Counted from the stretch's first letter, positions 35,162 through 43,667 are shown. The stretch is DNA of 45,187 nt from an uncultured bacterium (GCA_949299935.1 CASGCE010000011.1:1-45187); one strand, 5' to 3'. Program-made: numbers and translations. Notes: a model not told the origin generated them from the sequence alone.

Positions 35162-36040
35162 TTACCACGGATGATCATCTGCGAATTTCCATCCGTCTAG
35201 TTGAAGCAGGGTGGTGCAATACAATTCGTTACCGAGGCTACCTTCAGTATCGCTGCATAATTCTAATATATAATCACGTTTATATCCTTGCCCATAAGTT
35301 TCAAGACGATTATTGCTAGCTGATAATTCGACTAAAAAGAAATCACGGCCAAGGATATTTGGTCCGGCCTTTCCATTGACATCGATGAATATCATCGGAT
35401 TTATTAAGTACGAAGTAAGTATTTCATCGGTTTCCATTTGACCATTATGGTATGAAAAAATTAATGTAACATAGTTCTGAAGTTCTACGATATAACACTT
35501 TGTATTACTGGTATAATAAGTTCTACCATCTTTAGTCTTATATCCGGAATAGCCTGCATCCTTCAGTTTTATTTTGCCATAATTTTTTGAAACCTTGAGA
35601 TATGGAATAAAGTATTTTTCTGCAAATTCTTTAACATATTGTGAACTATCATCTCCCGGTGCAATAGTTGTACCATAATTTTTTTGATAGCCCCAAGTTG
35701 CTACATCACCATATTCAACTTGAGCCATTTTAACGGCATTAGAGAGCACACTGAAAGTTTGTGAAAGTCTAGATGCAAATTCACGTTTTTGATAATTGAC
35801 GATCAAAGTCGGGATAGTCATTGCAGCGACGATGCCAATTATAGCCAAGGTAATCAATACTTCAGCTAAAGTAAAAGCTGCAAGCTTATGTAATTTTGTC
35901 ATTTTGAATATATTTCGGAATCTTGTGTTTTCAGATCCTGAACCAAGTTCAGGATGACAGATAGCGAGTTCAGAATGACATGTTTGGAGTTTAGCATGAC
36001 GTTTAAATGCAAAAAATTTCTTGAAACCATAATTCATCAT
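35162..36040 (-). CDS. Prepilin-like protein C with a long leader
   Basis: 292 residues from ATG 36040. The class III signal is unusual: KLAA^FTLAEVLITLAIIGIVAAM has Ala, not Gly, at -1, and comes after a 56-residue leader containing CHSELAICHPELGSGS, which is encoded by a dispersed repeat (see 35905-35984). The mature domain is about 95% like pilin D up to KTKDGRTY, then diverges, and ends with QLDGWKFADDHPW. A TTGACA-N17-TATAAT promoter six bases before the ATG allows leaderless expression. An upstream leader with a C9 tract is in the -1 frame relative to it. Without the Gly, processing may be reduced. Function is inferred as a minor pilin-like surface protein. Confidence 0.85.
   Translation of the reverse strand: MMNYGFKKFFAFKRHAKLQTCHSELAICHPELGSGSENTRFRNIFKMTKLHKLAAFTLAEVLITLAIIGIVAAMTIPTLIVNYQKREFASRLSQTFSVLSNAVKMAQVEYGDVATWGYQKNYGTTIAPGDDSSQYVKEFAEKYFIPYLKVSKNYGKIKLKDAGYSGYKTKDGRTYYTSNTKCYIVELQNYVTLIFSYHNGQMETDEILTSYLINPMIFIDVNGKAGPNILGRDFFLVELSASNNRLETYGQGYKRDYILELCSDTEGSLGNELYCTTLLQLDGWKFADDHPW
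35905..35984 (-). repeat. Dispersed repeat inserted in the pilin C leader region
   Basis: Minus-strand sequence TGTCATCCTGAACTTGGTTC and its surroundings match the widespread TGTCATTCTGAAC-type repeat seen in many bacterial genomes (Rickettsia-type and others). A 9-bp inverted repeat (35935-35943 and 35947-35955, ATCCTGAAC/GTTCAGGAT) lies within. The element keeps the frame open and encodes the CHSELAICHPELGSGS segment. Confidence 0.65.
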
Positions 36041-36046
36041 ACCAGA

Positions 36047-36075
36047 ATTATAGTTACAGATTAAGAATTTGTCAA
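36047..36075 (-). promoter_or_regulatory. Internal promoter P2 of pilin C (leaderless)
   Basis: Minus strand: TTGACA (36075-36070), 17 bases, TATAAT (36052-36047), six bases, ATG 36040. It matches consensus at both boxes. Confidence 0.75.
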
Positions 36076-36087
36076 TCAGATCAAAAC

Positions 36088-36156
36088 TTAAAAACAGAGC
36101 GCTTCTCGGGGGGGGGCGACTATCTGAACCGCTTTCAATACAACCTTTTTCAACAT
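36088..36156 (-). CDS. Leader ORF of pilin C with C9 tract
   Basis: 22 codons, MLKKVVLKAVQIVAPPREAL CF, then TAA, after AAGGAGAAAGG. The nine C (G on plus strand) are 36116-36108. In the -1 frame it continues PRSALFLSFDLIDKFL... for 23 codons without a stop into the ATG of pilin C. It shares KAVQIVAPP with the pilin D leader. Confidence 0.62.
   Translation of the reverse strand: MLKKVVLKAVQIVAPPREALCF
36108..36135 (-). repeat. 28-bp C-type block shared with the pilin D leader (copy 1)
   Basis: Coding strand: AAAGCGGTTCAGATAGTCG followed by nine C, identical to 44443-44416. The core is the reverse complement of the G9CGACT found before pilins A and B. Confidence 0.9.
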
Positions 36157-36177
36157 ATCCTTTCTCCTTTTTATTCT

Positions 36178-36206
36178 ATTAAAGATTATTTTTTATATTT
36201 TGTCAA
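36178..36206 (-). promoter_or_regulatory. Promoter P1 of pilin C leader
   Basis: Minus strand: TTGACA (36206-36201), 17 bases, TTTAAT (36183-36178), then AAGGAGAAAGG before ATG 36156. Almost the same sequence lies before the pilin D leader. Confidence 0.8.
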
Positions 36207-36250
36207 GAGTTGATAATTATTAATTGATTAATCAAGCATAATGTTTGTCA

Positions 36251-36256
36251 TATAAT
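36251..36256 (+). promoter_or_regulatory. -10 box of leaderless spoIID-like gene
   Basis: TATAAT six bases before ATG 36263. It is divergent from the pilin C P1 promoter. Confidence 0.75.
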
Positions 36257-36262
36257 ACTTAT

Positions 36263-37984
36263 ATGATAAATAAATTTTGGGTTATAATTTTATTAATAGG
36301 TTTAATATTACCTGGGCAATTTGTTTTTGCTGAAATTCCCGAAGCGACATTACAGATAGCTCGCGAAGCGGAAATCAGGACGGCGTTTGAAAATCCAAAG
36401 TCTGAAATTGTTCGTGTAGGAATTGGTGACAGCTCGTTTAATAAATATGATTACGACAGAGCAGGGATTTTTTCGACGGTTGAAATGAGTGTTTTGGATG
36501 GTGAAGATAATATTACAAATGTTCCAGCTTACAAAACCGTTAATGTAAAATTATCCTCCGATATGTTTGTTTTGACTTATGATAACGGTGAAGTAATCGA
36601 TCAGGTCAAGGGTCCTGTCAGATTTTTGTCCCCAAATGGCAGGCTGGGGGTTAGAAATTTAAAACGTGTCGGAAGTCAGGCACTTTATAGAGGTGAAATT
36701 GAAATTACAAAATACAATAAAAAACCGGGTAGATTTCATATAGTTAACGTAATTGAGGTTGAAGATTATCTTAAAGGAGTTGTACCTAATGAAATGCCGG
36801 TTCATTTTGGATTAGAAGCATTAAAAGCACAAAGTGTGGCAGCAAGAAACTATGTGCTATCTCCCAGAATAAAAGCATATGATGCTTTTGACGTTGTAGA
36901 CAGCGTGGCTAGCCAAGTTTATTTTGGTGCAGGTTCCGAAAAAGATTTGGGAACTTTTGCTGTTGAAGAAACCGAAGGTATTGTCGCTTTATATAACTGG
37001 GATTTAATATTGGCACAATATTCTTCAACCGCAGGCGGATACACTGAAAGTTTTGCAAATGTTTTTTCTGATCCTAAGTCAAAAGTTTTTCCCTCTGTTT
37101 CAAAACCTTATCTTGTTGCAAAACCTGATATGTTAAGCCAAAAACCTTTAATAAATGAAGAAGATGCTGCCGCTTTTTATAAATCTAAACCTGATTCTTA
37201 TGATGTTAAATCACCTTATTTCAGGTGGGAAAGAACCTGGACAAAAGATGAACTACAAAAGGCTGTGGCTTCAAATCTTGCGACTCAATCCGCTACTGGG
37301 TTTGTTTATCCTGCGTTTAATAAAGGTAATACGCTTGATGAAATAGTTAAACTTGATGTAAAACTTCGCGGGGAATCGGGCAAAATTATCGAAATGGACA
37401 TTGTTACCAAATCTCAAACATATAAAGTATTTAAAGAACTCGTAATCCGCAGGCTCTTAACAAACAACGGTAAGGCACTGCCTAGTGCTAATGTTGTTTT
37501 TGAACATGATTTCGATGATAACGGTAATTTGCTTTCTGTTACTGCATTTGGTGGCGGATACGGACATGGTGTCGGTTTAAGTCAATACGGGGCAGGATTT
37601 ATGGCATCTGAACTGAAAATGCCGTATGATAAAATCCTAAAGCATTATTATACTGGCATTGTGCTGGGAACTAAACCATTTATATTGTCACCTGCTGATA
37701 ATGAACGTGTGGTTTCACAGAGTTTTTATACTAAAGATAAGTGTGTTAGACTTGTTATTGATAATAAGTATCAATTATCTCATTTTTTAGTTAATATAAA
37801 TGGTAAGGAGAAAGATATTAAGCTTTCAAGAAGTTTTTTTAACAGAATTGAAAAAATTGATATTTCTAAATACCTTCAAAAAGGCAGAAATACAATAATA
37901 TTTTATTATCCTGAAGATGAATATAAAGATAGAGGTTTAAGAATATTTGCGGAGATAATTGCAAAGGACGATGACTTATTCTGA
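36263..37984 (+). CDS. SpoIID/LytB-type peptidoglycan lytic enzyme
   Basis: 573 residues from ATG 36263; a start at 36245 would lie in the promoter. A signal peptide (MINKFWVIILLIGLILPGQF...VFA) directs export. The SpoIID domain spans about 155-480: VEDYLKGVVPNEMP (catalytic Glu), EALKAQSVAARNYVL, YSSTAGGYTESFANVF and GYGHGVGLSQYGAGFMA. SpoIID cuts denuded glycan strands; in non-spore-formers the domain is used in wall remodelling. A C-terminal 100 residues looks beta-rich. It overlaps murJ by 14 bases, linking wall synthesis and cleavage. Confidence 0.92.
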   Translation: MINKFWVIILLIGLILPGQFVFAEIPEATLQIAREAEIRTAFENPKSEIVRVGIGDSSFNKYDYDRAGIFSTVEMSVLDGEDNITNVPAYKTVNVKLSSDMFVLTYDNGEVIDQVKGPVRFLSPNGRLGVRNLKRVGSQALYRGEIEITKYNKKPGRFHIVNVIEVEDYLKGVVPNEMPVHFGLEALKAQSVAARNYVLSPRIKAYDAFDVVDSVASQVYFGAGSEKDLGTFAVEETEGIVALYNWDLILAQYSSTAGGYTESFANVFSDPKSKVFPSVSKPYLVAKPDMLSQKPLINEEDAAAFYKSKPDSYDVKSPYFRWERTWTKDELQKAVASNLATQSATGFVYPAFNKGNTLDEIVKLDVKLRGESGKIIEMDIVTKSQTYKVFKELVIRRLLTNNGKALPSANVVFEHDFDDNGNLLSVTAFGGGYGHGVGLSQYGAGFMASELKMPYDKILKHYYTGIVLGTKPFILSPADNERVVSQSFYTKDKCVRLVIDNKYQLSHFLVNINGKEKDIKLSRSFFNRIEKIDISKYLQKGRNTIIFYYPEDEYKDRGLRIFAEIIAKDDDLF

Positions 37985-39563
37985 TGATAAAACAACAAAT
38001 GTATTAAAAGCAGCATGGCTTATCGCGGTTGTTACTGTCTTCAGTAAGCTGATAGGTTTCATCAGAGATGTGGTTATTGCCAATTATTACGGTACATCAA
38101 TGGTCTCAGATGCTTATTTCTTTGCTTATCAAATTCCTGCACTTGCAATTATTTTGTTGGGCGGTGTTGGCGGACCATTTCATAGTGCAACTGTGGCTGT
38201 ATTTTCAAAGCTTATTCCTGATTTGCACAAAAAACCTGAAAAAGTTGTTAAAAAGTTATTTTCTACTTTTATGACGACGACAATTTTGTTTTTCACATTG
38301 CTTGCTGTATTGTGTTATTATTTCGCAAATCCTATAATGAATTTGATTGTATCAGGCGGCAGCCCTGAGTTAATAGGATTAGCCGCTCAACACTTGAAAA
38401 TTATGTCCCCAATTTTGATCATCGGCGGGATTGTTGGAATATATTATGGAGTATTAGTCACATATAGATATTTTATGCTGCCTAATTTGTCACCTATTGT
38501 TATGAGTATTGTAATCATTGTCATGGTTATTACCTCGAAAAATGATAACTCCGGTGTAATTTTGGCTTGGGCAACAACAATTGGTGCTGTTTGTCAATTT
38601 TTGTTGCAGTATCCTAAAATCAGACAACTTGGATTTGTTTTTAAACCAAATTTTGATGTTTTGAATAATACTCAGTTCAAAAATATTTGTGAGTTGCTTT
38701 TTCCTGCTGTATTGAGTTCAACGGTAGGTCAGGTGCATATTTACGTGGATATGTTTTTTGCTTCATCATTGAATGAAGGTGTATGGACTGCTATCGGTTA
38801 TGCAAATAGAGTATTTCAGTTTCCTGTGGGGATTTTGGTAACGGCATTTTTAGTACCTTTGTTTCCCATTTTCTCAAGACTCGTTGCTGATAATGATATG
38901 CAAGGAATAAAAACTTATTTTAACAAGGGTGTTGGTGTACTCTTTTTCGGTGCGATTCCCATTATTATTGGATTTTTAGTGTTGGGAATGGATGGTATTA
39001 GGCTCATATTTGAACGCGGGGCGTTTGATGAGCGCGCGACATTTATGGTTACTGAGGCTCTATGGTTTTTATCTTTTTCCATTATTCCATATGTTTTTCG
39101 TGATAGTATCACAAGAGTTTATTACTCCTTTAATGATTCTAAAACACCTTTTGTAATTGCTTTTTTATCAATAATATTAAAGGTATTTCTAAATATTTTA
39201 TTAATTAATATTTTACATTTTGGAATAGGGGGCATAACACTTTCAACTTCGCTTGTGACGCTTTTCAATGCTTGTGTGCTGGGATTACTGGTATGTAAAA
39301 AAATTAAAATGGATTATGGAAGTTTGTTTAAAAATCTTTTAAAAATGTGTATTGCAGGTTTGATTACCTTATTAATTTGTTTTTTGGCAGGTATAGTCTT
39401 TGATAAATTTGTTGTACTTCCGAAATATTTCTTTGAAATTGTGAAAATTACAGTTGTAAGTGTAATTTGTATTGGAATTTATATTTGGTTAAACATATTA
39501 TTTAAAATGGATTATGCTAAGGAGTTGTTTGAAAGATTGTATAATATTTCAAGGAGAAGTTAG
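37971..39563 (+). CDS. murJ: Lipid II flippase MurJ
   Basis: 530 residues from ATG 37971 (AAAGGA upstream; a TTG at 37959 is in frame). About 14 hydrophobic helices of the MOP/MVF family. Typical motifs are TVFSKLIGFIRDVVIANYYG, GGVGGPFHSATVAVFSKL, SALNEG-like SSLNEGVWTAIGYANRVFQ and FERGAFDERAT. It moves lipid II across the inner membrane for peptidoglycan assembly. It overlaps the SpoIID-like gene and precedes tsaC by three bases. Confidence 0.96.
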   Translation: MTYSDDKTTNVLKAAWLIAVVTVFSKLIGFIRDVVIANYYGTSMVSDAYFFAYQIPALAIILLGGVGGPFHSATVAVFSKLIPDLHKKPEKVVKKLFSTFMTTTILFFTLLAVLCYYFANPIMNLIVSGGSPELIGLAAQHLKIMSPILIIGGIVGIYYGVLVTYRYFMLPNLSPIVMSIVIIVMVITSKNDNSGVILAWATTIGAVCQFLLQYPKIRQLGFVFKPNFDVLNNTQFKNICELLFPAVLSSTVGQVHIYVDMFFASSLNEGVWTAIGYANRVFQFPVGILVTAFLVPLFPIFSRLVADNDMQGIKTYFNKGVGVLFFGAIPIIIGFLVLGMDGIRLIFERGAFDERATFMVTEALWFLSFSIIPYVFRDSITRVYYSFNDSKTPFVIAFLSIILKVFLNILLINILHFGIGGITLSTSLVTLFNACVLGLLVCKKIKMDYGSLFKNLLKMCIAGLITLLICFLAGIVFDKFVVLPKYFFEIVKITVVSVICIGIYIWLNILFKMDYAKELFERLYNISRRS

Positions 39564-39566
39564 GAA

Positions 39567-40157
39567 ATGGAATTACGGAATGAAGGAGAAATAAGGGAAA
39601 CACTTGAAAATGGTGGTGTAATCTCCTATGTAACTGATACTGTATGGGGTCTGGGGTGTTTGCCCAATAATGAAAAAGCGGTTAAAAAAATATATGAAAT
39701 TAAAAAACGTGAAGCGCAAAAGCCGCTTATATTAATGTCTAATGAGGTTTATAATCTTTTGGATTATGTTGAACCGATGCCGAAAATTGCCTGCAGGCTT
39801 GTAAAAAAATATTTTCCGGGAGCGTTAACTTTGGTTGTGAAAAAAAGTAAGAACACGCCCGATTATATAACCTCCGGCATGGATACTGTCGGAATAAGAG
39901 TTCCTGATAATGAAGTTTTCAAAAGAATTTGCGAAATTATCCCCGGGCATGTGCTTGCAACAACCAGTGCAAATCTTTCACATCAACCTTCTGCCAAAAG
40001 CTACCGTCAGGCTTACGAAAATATGAACGGGTTGGTTGATATTATTTTGGAGGATTACGGCTTTGAATGTAAAGGTTTAGAATCAACTGTTTGTGGTGTT
40101 TTTGGGGATGATTTAAAAATTTATAGGCAGGGTGAAATTTACATTTCGTTAAATTAG
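39567..40157 (+). CDS. tsaC: L-threonylcarbamoyladenylate synthase (TsaC/YwlC/Sua5 family)
   Basis: 196 residues, the short form without the Sua5 C-terminal domain. GGVISYVTDTVWGLGCLPNN, then EIKKREAQKPLILM, FPGALTLVVKKS, TVGIRVPDN and TSANLS are the YrdC-domain motifs. It makes the threonylcarbamoyl-AMP used for t6A37 of ANN-decoding tRNAs. AGGAG precedes the ATG, and it is third in the spoIID-murJ-tsaC operon. Confidence 0.94.
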   Translation: MELRNEGEIRETLENGGVISYVTDTVWGLGCLPNNEKAVKKIYEIKKREAQKPLILMSNEVYNLLDYVEPMPKIACRLVKKYFPGALTLVVKKSKNTPDYITSGMDTVGIRVPDNEVFKRICEIIPGHVLATTSANLSHQPSAKSYRQAYENMNGLVDIILEDYGFECKGLESTVCGVFGDDLKIYRQGEIYISLN

Positions 40158-40216
40158 ACAATTTTTTTATCTGAAAATTTTTATTATTATAAGAAGATAA
40201 AAAAAGGGGATAAATA

Positions 40217-41170
40217 TTGGTAAATATTACTAAAATAAGTAATCTATTCACAAGAAGCAGAAAATTTTATAATAATTATAAACTCATATATTCCACAGGA
40301 GTAAGTAAAACAACACTTTGGGATGCATTTAAAGAGTTCAACTCGAAGCCGCATATGGCTAAAAAACTTGCCATAGGAGTGAACGAAGCTGCTCAAAAAA
40401 TTATGCCTGATGCTGACAGAATATTAAGACCGATTTGTTCTGATTTGGGTGAATTTGGTCATCGGATAAAGAATATTGACAAAATCAAATGTAAGATTCC
40501 GCGAGCAATGAAGGAATTAACATTCGATGATGGGATAGAGTATATCAATTCCGGGAAAATATCCAATGTTATTGGTGACGGTTATGGCGCCAGAATAATA
40601 ATAAATAATCCGGATGACGTATCAAAGCTTATTAAAAGATTATTAAATGCACACAAAAAAAATGAAATAAAGATTAGTCTTGTAGAAAATTACAGAGGTA
40701 AAGGAATAAATCCCTACATTAATGATGAAAATTTGCAATTGTTACAGGAAGTAAGCCGAAACAGCAGCGTAACGGTTAATAAATTAAAAAATGCCGGTTA
40801 TACCCGAACTAACATGGATATTTTTATAAATGGTCAGAAGATAGAATTCCAAATCGGCGGCAGATATACAACAAGGTTTGGTGAAATTGAACATTATTTA
40901 CATGATATGCGTTTGAATAGTACAACTAACTTGAGTAAACTTAATGATTCTCAAAAAGAATTATTTTATAAGATGCGAAAAGACTATTTGTTAATATTAG
41001 GTAATAAAAAACTTAATGAACAATATGAAGATTACCTAACAAAAGTCTGGCGTATTTTAAAAACTGCGGAGGAAAATGTTCTGCCATTTCCAGAATTGCC
41101 GGATTCGCCTGAGGTGATACCAAAAATTTTATCGGCAAAAAATTTATTTAAGTTAGAATGTAACCCTTAA
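40217..41170 (+). CDS. RelA/SpoT-domain (alarmone synthetase-like) protein
   Basis: 317 residues from TTG 40217 (AAAAAGGGG upstream). The middle matches the (p)ppGpp synthetase pattern: HRIKNIDKIKCKIPR (R83-x-K85, substrate-binding Arg/Lys), GDGYGARIII (D121 metal ligand, R126), GYT (Tyr195, G-loop stacking position), and IEFQIGG (E210-x-Q, second metal ligand). EIEHYLHD at 223-230 sits where relatives have an E-H pair. The N-terminal 75 and C-terminal 85 residues are specific to this protein. No HD hydrolase, TGS or ACT domain, so it is a small alarmone synthetase-like or toxSAS-like enzyme. Product (ppGpp, ppApp or tRNA pyrophosphorylation) cannot be told. A small gene follows after 65 bases. 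Confidence 0.7.
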   Translation: MVNITKISNLFTRSRKFYNNYKLIYSTGVSKTTLWDAFKEFNSKPHMAKKLAIGVNEAAQKIMPDADRILRPICSDLGEFGHRIKNIDKIKCKIPRAMKELTFDDGIEYINSGKISNVIGDGYGARIIINNPDDVSKLIKRLLNAHKKNEIKISLVENYRGKGINPYINDENLQLLQEVSRNSSVTVNKLKNAGYTRTNMDIFINGQKIEFQIGGRYTTRFGEIEHYLHDMRLNSTTNLSKLNDSQKELFYKMRKDYLLILGNKKLNEQYEDYLTKVWRILKTAEENVLPFPELPDSPEVIPKILSAKNLFKLECNP

Positions 41171-41223
41171 GAAATATTGTAACAAATTATTACGAAAGTG
41201 TTAAAAAAAAATATTAGGTATTT

Positions 41224-41229
41224 TAAAAT
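41224..41229 (+). promoter_or_regulatory. -10 box of leaderless gene at 41236
   Basis: TAAAAT, six bases, ATG 41236. Confidence 0.55.
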
Positions 41230-41235
41230 TCTTGT

Positions 41236-41625
41236 ATGGTTGTAAATAAAGTAAAACATGGAAGAATAAATAGTAAAACAAAGAATTCAGCGATTGGTGC
41301 CAGTGAGATTCAAAAGGCTTGTCAGAAGATGATTGATAAGCTTGAAAAAAATACCAGTCATATGGTATCTTTTGATATTGGAAATTTTAATGGTAAAGCA
41401 TATATGTCTGTGCAAAATCTTTCTGATAAAAAAAGTAAGGGGGTTTTCTTAAAGCTTGTTAGCGGAAAAGATGATGCAACCGTAATGTTGGCGAAGGGTT
41501 CGACAAAAAAACTTAAAGAAGCCATTAAAAAATCTCCAAAAAATATAGGTAAAAGTATTGATAAAATGAAGGCAGCTTTGCGTAAGGCATCAGTAGATGA
41601 AGCTAAAAGTTTGACGGATTTTTAG
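41236..41625 (+). CDS. Small hypothetical protein downstream of the alarmone-synthetase-like gene
   Basis: 129 residues, basic, no signal peptide or membrane segment. A central part reads SFDIGNFNGKAYMSVQNLSD and KGVFLKLVSGKDDATVMLAK (beta-rich), and the C-terminus is helical and Lys-rich (KKLKEAIKKSPKNIGKSIDK). No known family. Its own -10 box lies six bases before the ATG. Position next to a RelA/SpoT-domain gene makes an antitoxin or partner role possible, but this is inference from location alone. It converges with mtnA with three bases between. Confidence 0.7.
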   Translation: MVVNKVKHGRINSKTKNSAIGASEIQKACQKMIDKLEKNTSHMVSFDIGNFNGKAYMSVQNLSDKKSKGVFLKLVSGKDDATVMLAKGSTKKLKEAIKKSPKNIGKSIDKMKAALRKASVDEAKSLTDF

Positions 41626-41628
41626 TTG

Positions 41629-42687
41629 CTATTTTTTAAATGCGTCTGCAATAGATTTTTTGTAATCAGGTCTTAAAATCCCGACTTCAGTTATAATCCC
41701 TGCGATTAATTCATGCGGAGTTACATCAAATCCGGGGTTAATTATTTTTACGCCTTCGGCGCATATTGATTTCCCGTTTATGTGGGTAACTTCATCGTGT
41801 GAGCGTTCTTCAATAGGAATTTCATCACCTGATTTAATGCTTATGTCGATTGTGGATAATGGTGCTGCGATATAAAACGGAATATTGTGGTATTTTGCGG
41901 CAATTGCAACTGTGTATGTACCAATTTTATTTGCGGTGTCGCCGTTTGTGGCAATTCTGTCCGCGCCTACAACAACCATATCTATCATGCCTTTTTTCAT
42001 AAAATATGAGCACATCCCGTCTGTGATTAAGGTTGTAGGAATTCCATCCATCGTAAGTTCAAGGGTTGTAATTCTTGCACCTTGTTGACGAGGACGCGTT
42101 TCGTCTGCAAAAACTTGTATTGTCGGATCATTTGCAAATGCTGAACGGACTACACCCAATGCTGTTCCATAACCTACTGTTGCAAGAGCTCCTGCGTTAC
42201 AGTGGGTAAGGATAGTTGCACCTTTGGGGACAATTTCTGCACCGTAGTCGCCTATTTTTTTGTTTATTTCAATGTCTTCATTTTCAAGCTTTATGGCATT
42301 TTGTTTGAGTTCTTCAATTATGCCCTTAACATCTGAGTTTGAATTTTTAATAACATCTTTTTGTTTTTCAACCGCCCACATCAGATTTACGGCTGTCGGG
42401 CGGGAAGTTGCCATATAATCCGCTTTTTCAAGAAGTTTTTTAATAAAATCTTCGCGGGATAAATTTTCTTTAGCAAGCTCTTGAGCGTAAAGTATAACAC
42501 CATGCGCGCCTGCAATCCCGATTGCCGGTGCGCCTCTTACAATCATGGTCTTTATTGCGTCAAACATTTCTTGACCGCTTTTGATGTTAATATATTTGAA
42601 TTCATAAGGGAAAAGGGTTTGATCCACCATTCTTGAATATGTGTCAATCCATTGTATAGTCCTTATTTTTGATTTGAATTCAGTCAT
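41629..42687 (-). CDS. mtnA: S-methyl-5-thioribose-1-phosphate isomerase
   Basis: 352 residues, normal length. RGAPAIGIAGAHGV (substrate phosphate site), LTHCNAGALATVGYGTALGV with the catalytic Cys, ADETRPRQQGARITTLEL and GADRIATNGDTANKIGTY with the catalytic Asp are family hallmarks. It converts methylthioribose-1-phosphate to the ribulose form in methionine salvage. Last gene of a ruvC-membrane protein-mtnA operon; it starts seven bases after the previous stop. No other salvage genes are in the window. Confidence 0.96.
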   Translation of the reverse strand: MTEFKSKIRTIQWIDTYSRMVDQTLFPYEFKYINIKSGQEMFDAIKTMIVRGAPAIGIAGAHGVILYAQELAKENLSREDFIKKLLEKADYMATSRPTAVNLMWAVEKQKDVIKNSNSDVKGIIEELKQNAIKLENEDIEINKKIGDYGAEIVPKGATILTHCNAGALATVGYGTALGVVRSAFANDPTIQVFADETRPRQQGARITTLELTMDGIPTTLITDGMCSYFMKKGMIDMVVVGADRIATNGDTANKIGTYTVAIAAKYHNIPFYIAAPLSTIDISIKSGDEIPIEERSHDEVTHINGKSICAEGVKIINPGFDVTPHELIAGIITEVGILRPDYKKSIADAFKK

Positions 42688-42694
42688 TATCTCC

Positions 42695-43168
42695 TCACTT
42701 TAATTTAAAATGTTCATCTTCGTCTTTTTGGTTCAATATTTGGAAAAAATCAATGCCGTAATAAGTTAAAAATCCTGAAAAAGCGTTGATTGTAGCAGAA
42801 AGTACGCCCATAAATATAACAAGAACTGTAATTAATCCAAAACTTGCATTACTTAGTGCCATTGAAACACCGTAATTGGGGTAATATTGGAGAAATCTTG
42901 CCAGAAGTATTATAATAGGGATATAAAATACTGAAAAACCAACAAAGGATACAAAGCCTATAATTGCACCTAAAACAGCACTTTCTTGAACAGAATTGAT
43001 TTTTAACATTTCAAGTTTTGTCATAAAAATTATTACAATTGTTGATGAAATACACATCAAAACCCAAAAAGCAATATCTCCAATGTATGGAATAATTGTG
43101 AATATACCCAGTGCTGCTCCTAAAAACAGACTAAGCAGGCTTGTTTGTTTCAAAATATTTTTGTTCAT
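42695..43168 (-). CDS. Four-helix membrane protein between ruvC and mtnA
   Basis: 157 residues with hydrophobic segments at about 10-45, 60-90 and 105-140, best read as four transmembrane helices, and an acidic C-terminus (NQKDEDEHFKLK). DUF4199-like small membrane proteins have similar size, but I cannot assign a family. ATG overlaps the ruvC stop by four bases, so translation is coupled. Confidence 0.75.
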   Translation of the reverse strand: MNKNILKQTSLLSLFLGAALGIFTIIPYIGDIAFWVLMCISSTIVIIFMTKLEMLKINSVQESAVLGAIIGFVSFVGFSVFYIPIIILLARFLQYYPNYGVSMALSNASFGLITVLVIFMGVLSATINAFSGFLTYYGIDFFQILNQKDEDEHFKLK

Positions 43169-43635
43169 ATATTACTCCTTGTGTGACAAATTGCGATTGC
43201 AATAGAATCAACAGTATCATCAAGTTTGGGCAAATTATCAACTCCAAGTGACAATTTTACCATATGTTCAACCTCTTTTTTCTCAGCTCTGCCATATCCG
43301 GTTAATACCTGTTTAACCTCCATTGGAGTGTATTCATAGATAGGTATTCCGTATTTTTCAAGCACGGTTAAAATGACCCCTCTTGCGTGCGATACAGGCA
43401 TTACGGTTGTTTGATTTTTGAAATAAAACAACTTTTCAATTACCGCCTCATCTGGTTGATATTTTTCAACAATTGTTGTCATATCCTCAAAGATTTCTAA
43501 CAATCTTTTGGATTCTCTATCGTCTTTTGATGTTTGGATTGAACCTGAATGAAGCAATTTTACATTTTCACCGTCAAAATCTATGACGCTGTAACCTACA
43601 ATTGCCATACCCGGATCTATACCTAAAATCTTCAT
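43165..43635 (-). CDS. ruvC: Holliday junction endonuclease RuvC
   Basis: 156 residues from ATG 43635. A longer frame to 43674 adds 13 untypical residues, and a TATACT lies exactly six bases before 43635. Active-site acids are in MKILGIDPG (Asp7), the EKLFYFKNQTT Glu, and the C-terminal DDTVDSIAIAICH pair. RuvC cuts Holliday junctions after RuvAB branch migration. ruvA and ruvB are not in the window. Pilin D ends 33 bases upstream. Confidence 0.96.
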   Translation of the reverse strand: MKILGIDPGMAIVGYSVIDFDGENVKLLHSGSIQTSKDDRESKRLLEIFEDMTTIVEKYQPDEAVIEKLFYFKNQTTVMPVSHARGVILTVLEKYGIPIYEYTPMEVKQVLTGYGRAEKKEVEHMVKLSLGVDNLPKLDDTVDSIAIAICHTRSNI

Positions 43636-43641
43636 AAAGTT

Positions 43642-43647
43642 AGTATA
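43642..43647 (-). promoter_or_regulatory. -10 box of leaderless ruvC
   Basis: TATACT on the minus strand, six bases before ATG 43635, within the gap after pilin D. Confidence 0.7.
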
Positions 43648-43667
43648 ACATAAAAAGTTACGAAATT

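Noticed and set aside
34924-35178. Minus-strand ORF of 84 codons between pilin C and cysS
   Set aside because: No RBS or family pattern; it crosses the GC-rich hairpin and overlaps both neighbours.
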